Source: Paenibacillus tyrphae (GTDB lineage Bacteria > Bacillota > Bacilli > Paenibacillales > NBRC-103111). Taken from it: a stretch of DNA of 64,000 bases. The position numbers and the translations under genes are program-made. Shown here piece after piece: positions 16,515-24,900 of this stretch. The notes under the pieces were generated by a model. That model made no database searches, was not told where the DNA came from, and worked only from the letters and a program-made list of their open reading frames with translations. The DNA is taken from the NCBI RefSeq assembly GCF_024158745.1, contig NZ_JAMZAW010000033.1:26893-90892 (forward strand), in the 5' to 3' direction. Each line of letters opens with the position of its first letter. Position 1 is the stretch's first letter.

Positions 16515-17969
16515 ATGATTGAGCTGACAGCTGCTGGCTTTACCTATGAAAGCGAGTTTGAGGACCACGATGAGACGGAGGGCGTATCCGACCTTCATCT
16601 GTCGGTTGGAGCCGGGGAATGCGTCGTGCTTTGCGGCCGCTCCGGATGCGGAAAAAGCACCGTTTTGCGCATGATCAACGGTCTTGCTCCCCAATTTTAT
16701 CCGGGGAAGCTGACAGGCACAGCGCAGGTGTCAGGCAAGCCCGTGGCCTCCTTTCTCCCGGCGGAAAAGACAAGGCTCACGGGTTCGGTATTTCAGGACC
16801 CGCGCAGCCAGTTCTTTATGTCGCTTGTGGGCGACGAGCTCGCTTTCTCGGGAGAAAATTTGGGGCTTGCGCCTGCCGAAATCCGCCATGGCGTTCAAAC
16901 TGCAGCGGATCGCATGGGAATAGCGCATTTGCTGGATCGTCCCTTGGATCAGCTCTCAAGCGGGCAAAAGCAGAAGGTCGCCATTGCCGCGGCCACGATG
17001 CTGTCTCCGAAGCTGCTGATCCTGGACGAGCCGAGCGCCAATTTGGATGAGAAAGCGACTTCCGAGCTGGTGGAGACCCTATTGCAGCTGAAGCGCTCCG
17101 GAACGACGCTGATCTTGAGCGAGCATCGGCTGCACGCTTTCTTGGAGGTGGCGGACCGTTACGTGCTGCTGGATCAAGGAACCGTCGCACGAACGTGGAA
17201 GAAGGACGAATTTGCGGCACTTCGTTACGAGGACGTGAAGCCATACGGGCTGCGCCATCCAGATATGGAGATGACCGGGATCAACCTGCCTTCGGACGGG
17301 TTACCCGCCGCCGCCGCTTCTACGCAGGGCTGGGAGGGACGGTCGTTGACTTATGCTTATCGTTCGTCGTCACATGCTCTTAAAGGGATCGATATTGACC
17401 TGAAGCCGGGCAGCGTGACCGCGCTGACGGGGGAGAACGGCGTTGGAAAAACGACGCTGTGCAAAGTGCTCTGCGGCCTCCTGCGACAGCAGGGCGGAGA
17501 GGTGTATTACGCCGGGAAAAAACGTTCGGCAGCCGGGAGACGCAGCTTGAGCTATTTGGTGATGCAGGATGCGGACTACCAGCTCTATGCCGACAGCGTG
17601 GGCAATGAACTGGTGTTGGGCAGGCGTCTGGACGATGCGCTCCGCTTAAGGGCTTATGAAGCGATGGACGCATTCGGCCTGAGAGCGCTTCGGGACCGGC
17701 ATCCCGCGTCCCTGTCCGGCGGAGAGAAGCAGCGGGTCACCATCGCCGCGGCTTACTGCTCGGACGCAGAGCTGATCGTGCTGGACGAGCCGACCAGCGG
17801 GCTCGACGGCGACGGTGTCTTGAATGTGGCCGCATGGTCCAGGAAGCTTGCGCAGGCAGGCAAAACCGTTGTCATCATCACGCACGATCGCATTCTGACG
17901 AAGCTGGCCTGCGATCATGTGCTGGAACTGAAAAACGAACCCGAAGGAATGAGAAGGATTGAACCGTAA
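16515..17969 (+). CDS. ECF-type ATPase with two fused ABC domains
   Basis: Double ATPase, 484 aa. Domain one has GRSGCGKST (about 39-47), signature LSSGQ and Walker B LLILDEPSANLD. Domain two has GENGVGKTT (about 306-314), signature LSGGEKQR and LIVLDEPTSGLD. Fusion of the two ECF ATPases (EcfA and EcfA') in one chain is common in EcfA/CbiO/YkoD-like systems. It powers EcfT and the MptD-like protein. Its 3' end overlaps the next ABC gene by 11 bases, tying the ECF part to the second transporter. Confidence 0.93.
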   Translation: MIELTAAGFTYESEFEDHDETEGVSDLHLSVGAGECVVLCGRSGCGKSTVLRMINGLAPQFYPGKLTGTAQVSGKPVASFLPAEKTRLTGSVFQDPRSQFFMSLVGDELAFSGENLGLAPAEIRHGVQTAADRMGIAHLLDRPLDQLSSGQKQKVAIAAATMLSPKLLILDEPSANLDEKATSELVETLLQLKRSGTTLILSEHRLHAFLEVADRYVLLDQGTVARTWKKDEFAALRYEDVKPYGLRHPDMEMTGINLPSDGLPAAAASTQGWEGRSLTYAYRSSSHALKGIDIDLKPGSVTALTGENGVGKTTLCKVLCGLLRQQGGEVYYAGKKRSAAGRRSLSYLVMQDADYQLYADSVGNELVLGRRLDDALRLRAYEAMDAFGLRALRDRHPASLSGGEKQRVTIAAAYCSDAELIVLDEPTSGLDGDGVLNVAAWSRKLAQAGKTVVIITHDRILTKLACDHVLELKNEPEGMRRIEP

Positions 17970-19773
17970 ACCGAAAAAAGGCATTCCAAGGCTGTTGGAG
18001 CTTGCGGGCGAGAAAAAGTCGCTGCTCGTATGGTCGGGGATCATGTCTACCGCAAGCGTATTTTTGATGCTGGTTCCGTACGTCTCGGTCTATTTCGTGA
18101 TGGCCGAGCTTTTAAGGCACGCATCGGACATTTCGTCTGTAGACAACACGTATATCATACGGTGGGCCGTCTGGGGCGCAGCGGGGATGGCGCTCGGCTA
18201 TGTTTTTATGTATATCGGCGGGATGTGCTCACACGTTGCCGCATTCCGCATTCTGTACGGTATCCGGGTCAAGCTTTCGGATCATATAGGGGCGCTGCCT
18301 CTCGGCTACTTTAATAAACATGCAACGGGGAAAATCAAGAAAGTGATCGAGCACGATGTGGAGAAAATCGAGCTTTTTATCGCGCATCAATTGCCCGATC
18401 TCATCAATACCGCCGTCATGATCGTGGCCATCATGGTCACGATGTTTTCGCTCAATGTCTGGTTTGCCTTGGCATGCGTCATCCCGATCCTGATCGGCTT
18501 TGCCTGCCAATACTCCATGATGGCGGGCCCAAAAGCGCAAGCGGGGCTGAAGGAATATTTCGACGCGCTGGAAAATATCAACGCTTCCTCCATCCAGTAT
18601 GTGCGGGGCATGCCTTCCATCAAAATTTTCGGCCAGACGGTCCGCTCGTTCCGGAAGTTTTATGACGACATGCTTCGTTACCGCGATTTCAGCGTCAAAT
18701 ATACCGACAGCTTTCAAAATGGCTATGTCTCCTTTAAAGTCATCATGTTATCGCTGGCCACGTTCGTCCTGCCAGTCGGACTGTTCTTCATCAGCGGAGA
18801 TCCCGATCATATGGCCTTTGCCGTCACGCTGATGTTTTTTCTCGTGCTCGCGCCGGGCATTTCCACGCCGATTTTCAAGCTCAGCAGCTTTGCGTCGACC
18901 TTGACCGTCATCGTCGAAGGGGTCAACCGCATTGACCAAATCTTCCAAGAAAAGGCTGTCGAGGAACCGGAATCCGGGCAAAAGCCTTCCTCGTATGACA
19001 TCGGGTTCCGTGAGGTGTCCTTTTCTTACGGCGTCGAGGGCGGCGCAGAGGTGCTGAAAAGCATTTCGTTTACCGCACCGCAAGGACAAATCACGGCGCT
19101 GGTCGGTCCCTCCGGCTCCGGAAAATCGACCATTGCCCAATTAATCCCCCGGTTTTGGGATGTGCAGAAGGGCGGCATCACCATCGGCGGTACGGATATT
19201 CGGGATATGAGATCGACCGAGCTGATGGAGTGCCTGTCCTTTGTGTTCCAGGATACGTTCCTGTTTTCGGACACCCTTTACAATAATATTTTGGCGGGCA
19301 GACCGACGGCCACCAAAGAGGAAGTGTACGCAGCGGCAAGAGCGGCCCAGTGTCACGAGTTTATCGAACAGTTGCCCAAGGGCTACGATACGCTGATCGG
19401 CGAGGGCGGGGTATACCTTTCGGGCGGCGAAGAACAGCGGGTATCCGTCGCAAGAGCGATATTGAAAAATTCGCCTATTTTGATACTGGATGAAGCTACG
19501 GCTTACGCCGATCCGGAAAACGAATATCACATGCAGCTCGCGCTGCGCGAGCTCATCAAGGGCAAAACGGTGCTGATCATTGCCCATCGTCTGACAACGA
19601 TCTGCGAGGCGGATCAGATCATTGTGCTGAAGGAAGGACAAATCGACGATAGGGGCACCCACGACGAGCTTCTTGCCCGCGGCGGCTTATACAAAAGAAT
19701 GTGGGACGCCCATACCGCTTCCGCCTACTGGGAAATGGATCTTCGACCGGAAGAGGAGGTGCTGGAGCGATGA
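17959..19773 (+). CDS. ABC transporter with fused membrane and ATPase domains (YbtP/IrtA-like)
   Basis: Half-transporter, 604 aa: a six-helix exporter-fold membrane domain (about 20-310), then an ATPase domain with GPSGSGKST (about 379-387), signature LSGGEEQRV and LILDEATAYADPE. In IrtAB and YbtPQ this fold works in reverse and imports ferric siderophores, and the pairing with a second half-transporter, ECF genes and Fur boxes supports that here. The TTG start lies inside the preceding gene with AGAAGG just upstream. The signature has E where Q/K is usual, a minor variation. Confidence 0.88.
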   Translation: MNRKPKKGIPRLLELAGEKKSLLVWSGIMSTASVFLMLVPYVSVYFVMAELLRHASDISSVDNTYIIRWAVWGAAGMALGYVFMYIGGMCSHVAAFRILYGIRVKLSDHIGALPLGYFNKHATGKIKKVIEHDVEKIELFIAHQLPDLINTAVMIVAIMVTMFSLNVWFALACVIPILIGFACQYSMMAGPKAQAGLKEYFDALENINASSIQYVRGMPSIKIFGQTVRSFRKFYDDMLRYRDFSVKYTDSFQNGYVSFKVIMLSLATFVLPVGLFFISGDPDHMAFAVTLMFFLVLAPGISTPIFKLSSFASTLTVIVEGVNRIDQIFQEKAVEEPESGQKPSSYDIGFREVSFSYGVEGGAEVLKSISFTAPQGQITALVGPSGSGKSTIAQLIPRFWDVQKGGITIGGTDIRDMRSTELMECLSFVFQDTFLFSDTLYNNILAGRPTATKEEVYAAARAAQCHEFIEQLPKGYDTLIGEGGVYLSGGEEQRVSVARAILKNSPILILDEATAYADPENEYHMQLALRELIKGKTVLIIAHRLTTICEADQIIVLKEGQIDDRGTHDELLARGGLYKRMWDAHTASAYWEMDLRPEEEVLER

Positions 19774-21509
19774 TGAGTAACCTGCGCCATATTACGGCAG
19801 GCCATCCCCGGAAAATGCTGAAGCCGATCCTTTGGACGGTGTTCGCCAATCTGGCCAATCTGTTTCCGTTCGGGTGCGTCGCTGCGGCGGTGAGCATGAT
19901 TTACGCCTATTATTCCAAGGAGCAGCCTGCTTTGGATATCCAGGGCTTGTGGTTTGCCTGGGGAGGGATGGTTCTGTTCCTTGTCGTGCTGTTTATCGGC
20001 GAGCTGATGGCATACCGGTCCACTTACCGCGGGGCATACGAGTCGTCTGCCGAAGGCAGGGCCCAGGTGGCCGAGCATCTGCGCAAGCTCCCGCTCGGCT
20101 TCCTCTTAAGCAAAGATTCCGGCGAGCTGGGGCATACGATGATGAACGATTTTGCCCAGACGGAAAATGCCGCGACGCACAGCTTGCCCCAAGTTGTCAG
20201 CGGCGCCATAATCCCCGTTCTGGCGTTTGCGGGGCTGCTCTTTGTGGACTGGCGGCTGGCTGCGGCCATGCTTGCGGGATTTCCCGTATCGATGTTGATT
20301 CTATGGGGAGTTTCCCGTCTGGAACACAAGCTCGGCAAGAGCCATTCGCAAGCGAGAATCGATCAGGCCAATCGTTTGCAGGAATACCTGCTTGGCATGA
20401 AAATCATCAAGGCTTACAACCTGCGAGGCGAAAACTTCCAAAGGCTGGAGCAGGCTTTTTCCCGGTATCGGAAAGAAAGTATCAGGTTGGAAGGGGGGCT
20501 CGGTCCCTTTTTCCTGGTCGCGATTGCGTTTATGGAAGCAGGCTTGTCCTTGATGACGATGGCAGGCGTTTATCTTATCTTGGGCGGCGCAATCACGGTG
20601 CCTTTGTTCGCGACGTTTTTGCTGGTGGGCACCCGCGTGTTCGATCCGTTGTCGGCTGCGATTATGCGCCTGCCTGCATTTAAATACGATGTCATGGCAG
20701 GGGAGCGTATCGTAAATCTGCTGGAGCAGCCTGTTATGGCGGGGGAGAAGGAGCCGCCGGAGGATCATGACATCCGGTTGGAGAACGTATCCTTCGGTTA
20801 TGGCGAAAATATGGTTCTGGATAACGTTTCCATGGACATGAAGAAAGGGACGCTTACGGCCATCGTCGGCCCTTCGGGAAGCGGGAAGAGCACGCTGCTG
20901 CGCCTTATTGCACGGTTTTACGACCCGCAGCAAGGGAAAGTACTGTTCGGCGGCAGCGACGAACGCGAGATGGACCCGGAAAAGCTCATGAAAAAAATGT
21001 CCATGGTGTTTCAGGACGTTTACCTGTTCCAGGACACGATCCGCAACAATATCCGCTACGGACGGGAGGACGCCACCCAAGAGGAGATTGAGGCGGCCGC
21101 TAAGGAGGCTTGCTGCCACGAGTTCATCATGAAGCTGCCGCACGGGTATGACACGATGGTCGGCGAGGGCGGGTCCACCTTGTCGGGAGGCGAGAAGCAG
21201 CGCATTTCCATTGCGCGCGCAATGCTCAAGAATGCGCCGGTCATTTTGCTGGACGAGGCCACTTCCTCGCTCGACCCGGAAAATGAGCTGGACATGCAGA
21301 AGGCGATCGGCCGCCTGATCAAGGGGCGAACGGTCATCCTCATCGCCCACCGGCTGAAAACCGTTGTGAAAGCAGACCGCATCATCGTGCTGGACAAGGG
21401 CAAAGTCGTGGAACAGGGGCGGCATGAAGAACTGCTGAAAAACGGCGGTCTTTACGCCAAGCTGTGGGATTTGCAGACGAAAACAAGTAGCTGGAGGATT
21501 ACGACATAA
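19770..21509 (+). CDS. ABC transporter with fused membrane and ATPase domains (YbtQ/IrtB-like)
   Basis: Partner half-transporter, 579 aa. The membrane domain spans about 15-305. The ATPase has GPSGSGKST (about 370), signature LSGGEKQRI and ILLDEATSSLDPE. It starts with ATGATG overlapping the previous stop; the open frame upstream of that is only overlap. It is presumably the second half of a heterodimer with the preceding protein. In several Gram-positive siderophore loci a similar pair follows ECF-like genes, so the whole operon may act on one ligand. Confidence 0.88.
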   Translation: MMSNLRHITAGHPRKMLKPILWTVFANLANLFPFGCVAAAVSMIYAYYSKEQPALDIQGLWFAWGGMVLFLVVLFIGELMAYRSTYRGAYESSAEGRAQVAEHLRKLPLGFLLSKDSGELGHTMMNDFAQTENAATHSLPQVVSGAIIPVLAFAGLLFVDWRLAAAMLAGFPVSMLILWGVSRLEHKLGKSHSQARIDQANRLQEYLLGMKIIKAYNLRGENFQRLEQAFSRYRKESIRLEGGLGPFFLVAIAFMEAGLSLMTMAGVYLILGGAITVPLFATFLLVGTRVFDPLSAAIMRLPAFKYDVMAGERIVNLLEQPVMAGEKEPPEDHDIRLENVSFGYGENMVLDNVSMDMKKGTLTAIVGPSGSGKSTLLRLIARFYDPQQGKVLFGGSDEREMDPEKLMKKMSMVFQDVYLFQDTIRNNIRYGREDATQEEIEAAAKEACCHEFIMKLPHGYDTMVGEGGSTLSGGEKQRISIARAMLKNAPVILLDEATSSLDPENELDMQKAIGRLIKGRTVILIAHRLKTVVKADRIIVLDKGKVVEQGRHEELLKNGGLYAKLWDLQTKTSSWRITT

Positions 21510-21524
21510 GCATCGATATCTAAT

Positions 21525-21549
21525 GTCTGCCCAGATATGGAGCAGGCAG
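21525..21549 (+). terminator. Gene-proximal copy of a duplicated terminator hairpin (left flank of repeat B)
   Basis: CTGCCCAGATATGGAGCAGGCAG can fold but is not followed by a T-tract. It is similar in sequence to the hairpin at 21657-21688 on the other side of repeat B. Confidence 0.65.
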
Positions 21550-21656
21550 TGTGTTGAGATAGAGGTTTTTGACTGAAATAGAGATACATACGGAAGTAGA
21601 TACCCCACCCCCTCGTACACCTCTATTCTCTCGATCGAGCATTTTCTCAACAAGCT
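21550..21656. repeat. Palindromic intergenic repeat, copy B (collapsed, about 107 bp)
   Basis: Both outer edges are present (GTGTTGAGA and TTTTCTCAACAAGCT), but the middle is missing. The left part GATACATACGGA joins directly to AGTAGATACCCCACC (21595-21609), which is the right arm of the 15-bp stem. Orientation is the same as copy D. The join falls at GGA, present on both sides in full copies, as expected for a deletion between short repeats. Confidence 0.8.
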
Positions 21657-21688
21657 GTCTGCCCAGATAGGGGTAGGCTTCTTTTTTT
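21657..21688 (+). terminator. Distal terminator of the ECF/ABC operon (right flank of repeat B)
   Basis: TGTCTGCCCAGATA begins both flanks of the repeat. This copy continues GGGGTAGGC and ends in seven T, so it is the functional-looking terminator. Confidence 0.75.
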
Positions 21689-21737
21689 GTGCAGGTATGC
21701 CTTTACAAAATCCTTAGAAATATTTAGGCGAAAACGG

Positions 21738-21766
21738 TTGACATCGATTGGGAAATCAAATATATT
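21738..21766 (+). promoter_or_regulatory. Sigma-A promoter of the SLH surface-enzyme gene
   Basis: TTGACA, exactly 17 bases, TATATT. One of the clearest promoters in the window. It predicts a 5' leader of about 220 bases before the big gene. Confidence 0.8.
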
Positions 21767-21801
21767 CTGGGGGCTAGGATCTTCGGCTTTGAAGTTTATA
21801 G

Positions 21802-21830
21802 CGTTTTTATTTTTCTTGAAAATAAAAACG
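21802..21830 (+). promoter_or_regulatory. AT-rich hairpin in the 5' leader
   Basis: CGTTTTTATTTT pairs perfectly with AAAATAAAAACG over a TCTTG loop and is followed by TTTTAATTTT. It sits about 30 bases after the predicted transcription start, where it could act as an attenuator, an RNA-stabilising stem or an operator. Confidence 0.6.
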
Positions 21831-21892
21831 TTTTAATTTTCAGAGTTGAGGATTACTTCGAATGAAAGCGCATAATATCAAGGGAGGAGGAC

Positions 21893-21997
21893 ATGAGTAC
21901 GGCAGTTCATCGCCGGATGAGGACCGATGAGGATATGCAAGACCATGCAGTAAGCTGTATTCCAACTTCATGTAAGAAAGGAAAGCCATCACAATGA
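21893..21997 (+). CDS. Possible 34-aa leader peptide overlapping the surface-enzyme gene
   Basis: An open frame begins MSTAVHRRMRTDEDMQ and ends CKKGKPSQ. Its TGA overlaps the ATG of the 2087-residue gene (ATGA at 21994-21997). A strong purine site AGGGAGGAGG ends two bases before the ATG, so only its first half is well spaced. The layout suggests translational coupling or a regulatory leader peptide. There is no homology evidence, and the peptide could be chance. Confidence 0.4.
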   Translation: MSTAVHRRMRTDEDMQDHAVSCIPTSCKKGKPSQ

Positions 21998-24900
21998 ACA
22001 ACCATGCAAGAAGAATCGGAAACCGCATGCTTTCGCTACTATTGACGCTTGTCCTGTTAACGCTCCAATTTGCGGGTGCTGTATCCGCTGACGATTCGCC
22101 GGTTTCTTCTACCTTGGCAGAATGGAAATATAGCGCGAATCCGGCCGATCAGAGCGTGTTCGCCGCAACTTACGGCGTCTACAAGGGCAGCTCCGCCCTT
22201 CAGGCTGTTCCTGCCAGGGCAAAGGACACCTTCGGCTGGGACGACAGCCTCCAAGCGATCCGCTATCAAGGCTGGCACGAAGAGACGGGGAAGGAAAAAT
22301 ATTGGCTCGCAACCGTCTCGACGAAGGACTTCCAGCAGATCACGCTATCTTCCGAGCAGCAGGGCAGGGGCTCGACCGGCCCGCGCGATTTTCGGGTGCA
22401 ATTCAGCACGGACGGGCAGCAGTGGACCAATCTTACGGGTGACGGCACAGGCTTGCCCGATCTCGTGATGAATAAGGACGCGGCAACGCGGTTAACCAGC
22501 GTGCCTCTGCCGGGCGTCGCCAGCGATCGGGAGCGCCTGTACATACGCTGGCTTGTCGTTTCAAATGTGAGCACAAGCGGAGCGGCCATCGGGGAATCGG
22601 GCTCCAGTCAGCTCATCAGCGTCACCGTCAAGGGGATACGCAAGGGCTCGTCCTCCGATGTGACTCCGCCGACTGTGCCCGCGGGACTTAGCGGGCAAGC
22701 GATATCCGACACATCGATCCGGCTGACATGGACGGCCTCTACGGACAATGTCGGAGTCGCAGGCTACAACATTTACCGCGAGGGCGTAAAAGTCGGGACG
22801 GCGGCAGCCGCATCCTACGAAGACGCCGGACTTGCGGCGGCGAAGACCTACACGTACCATGTGACGGCTTACGATTGGGCGGGCAATGAATCGGATGCGA
22901 GCAGCCAGATCGCAGTTTCGACACTTGCGGCTGCATCCCGTCAAAAGGTTGCGGAATGGACCTTCGCGGGCGCCGGGTCCGGGGGCGTGTGGCCGGCTAC
23001 GGACGGCACCTACAAGTCGGCGTCGACGTTCCGCAATATCGGCGGCGTATTCGAGGCCTACGACAGCGACAAACAAGCGATCAGCTATCAAGGCTGGGAC
23101 AACGGCAGCGGCAGCAAATATTGGCTGGCGACCGTCTCGACGAAAGGGTTCGAGCAGATTGCACTGTCCTCGCAGCAAAACTCCTCGGGCTCGGGACCAC
23201 GCGATTTCAAGGTGCAGATCAGCACGGATAAGCGGACATGGACGGACGTGCCGAATACGGACCTGACGATGGTCACTTCCAGCTTCAATTGCGCAAACCA
23301 GTCGTGCAAGCTGATCGACGCTCCTCTTCCGGCGGAAGCCGACAATCGGGATATCCTGTATATCCGCTGGATTGTCCGTTCGGATACGAATACGAAGGGC
23401 TCCTCGGGAATCGGCGGCTCCGGTTCGAGCCGGATCAAGGATATCCGGGTATCGGGCAAACGGATCGACGGTGCGCCGATTGTCATCCCGACGATCGATA
23501 CGGCGGAGCTGCCCAAGGACGGCGCCGTTCAAGTGTCGGCGACGGCCCCGGTGTCCGTGACCTTTAATAAGCCGATCGCGCTGAATTCCGGATATGAAGC
23601 GGCCATTGTCGACGATCACAACCGGACGCTTGCTCCGGTAATGCTTGATATTGTCAATCAAGTCGCGCTGAACATTCAACATCCGTCTTTTACGTACGGT
23701 AAGACTTATACGGTGAAGCTTCCGAAGGAGCTCATTCGAGGCAAGGACGACCAAGTCCCGCTCGCTAGGGATATCCTCTGGAGCTTTACGGTGCAGGATT
23801 CGCCGTACATGCCGAAGCTGATCAATATGACGTTTAACGGCGATCCCGGAACAAGTCAAGCGTTTGCTTGGTACACCGATGTGAAGACGGGTACGGTCGT
23901 GCAAGTGGCCGAGGCCGACAAGGTGAAAGACGGCGTATTTCCGGAAAGCGAAGCGGTTGCTTATGCAGGCAGCGCGGAGGAAATCGAGACCTTCATGAAG
24001 AAAGGCGACCGGGAAACCGGCCAGAAGACGAAATTTACGAGTCATAAAGCGGTCGCAGACCGTTTGAAGCCGGGAACCGCCTACAAGTTTCGCGTAGGCA
24101 ACGGCGAGCCGGACGGCTGGAGCGTCATCGGGTCGTTCAAGACGGATGCGGGCAAACAGGCGGGCTACCGTTTTATTGCCGGATCGGACTCGCAATCCTC
24201 CAGCAAATCGGGGTTCGAGCCGTGGGGCGATACATTCAGAAAAGCGATCGATCATATCGGCGATCCCAAATTTTTGATCAACGCCGGGGACCTGGTGGAT
24301 AACGGAGATTTGGAGGAACAATGGCAGTGGATGCTGGGAGCGGCGCAGAACGAACTGCTGAACGTGCCTTTCGTCCCCGTGCTTGGCGGACATGAGGTTC
24401 AGGACTGGGACGGAGACGAAACGACGCCGAACAACAACTTCTACAATCACTTCAATCTGCCGAAACAGGAGGTGGAAGGCACTCACGAAGGATCGGTTTA
24501 TTCGTTCGAATACGGCGATGCGCTGTATCTGGTATTCAACTCCCAGTTTGTCGGCGGACTTGCGGAGAACGGAGTCGACGTGGAATGGGCCGATAAACAG
24601 TTTTGGGATCAAGTCGCGTGGATGAAGAACACGGTGGCGAGGAGCGACAAGAAATGGAAATTCGTCGCCTTCCACAAAGGCCCTTATTCGGCGGGAGACA
24701 ACGCAGGCGAGTGGGAGGACGAACGGGTACAATTTTACCGAAAGTATCTGATTCCCGCCTTTGACGAGATGGGCATCGACATGGTATTCGAAGCGCACGA
24801 TCACATGTATATGAGATCGTTTCAGATGTACAACGATAAGATCATTCCCGCAAGCCAGCTGACGTTTGACCAAGAAGGCAATGCCGTGAATCCGAAGGGC

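Noticed and set aside
21525..21688. Considering the flanking hairpins as part of the repeat family itself
   Set aside because: The hairpins at repeats B, C, D and E differ completely in sequence, while the repeats between them are alike; they belong to the insertion sites.
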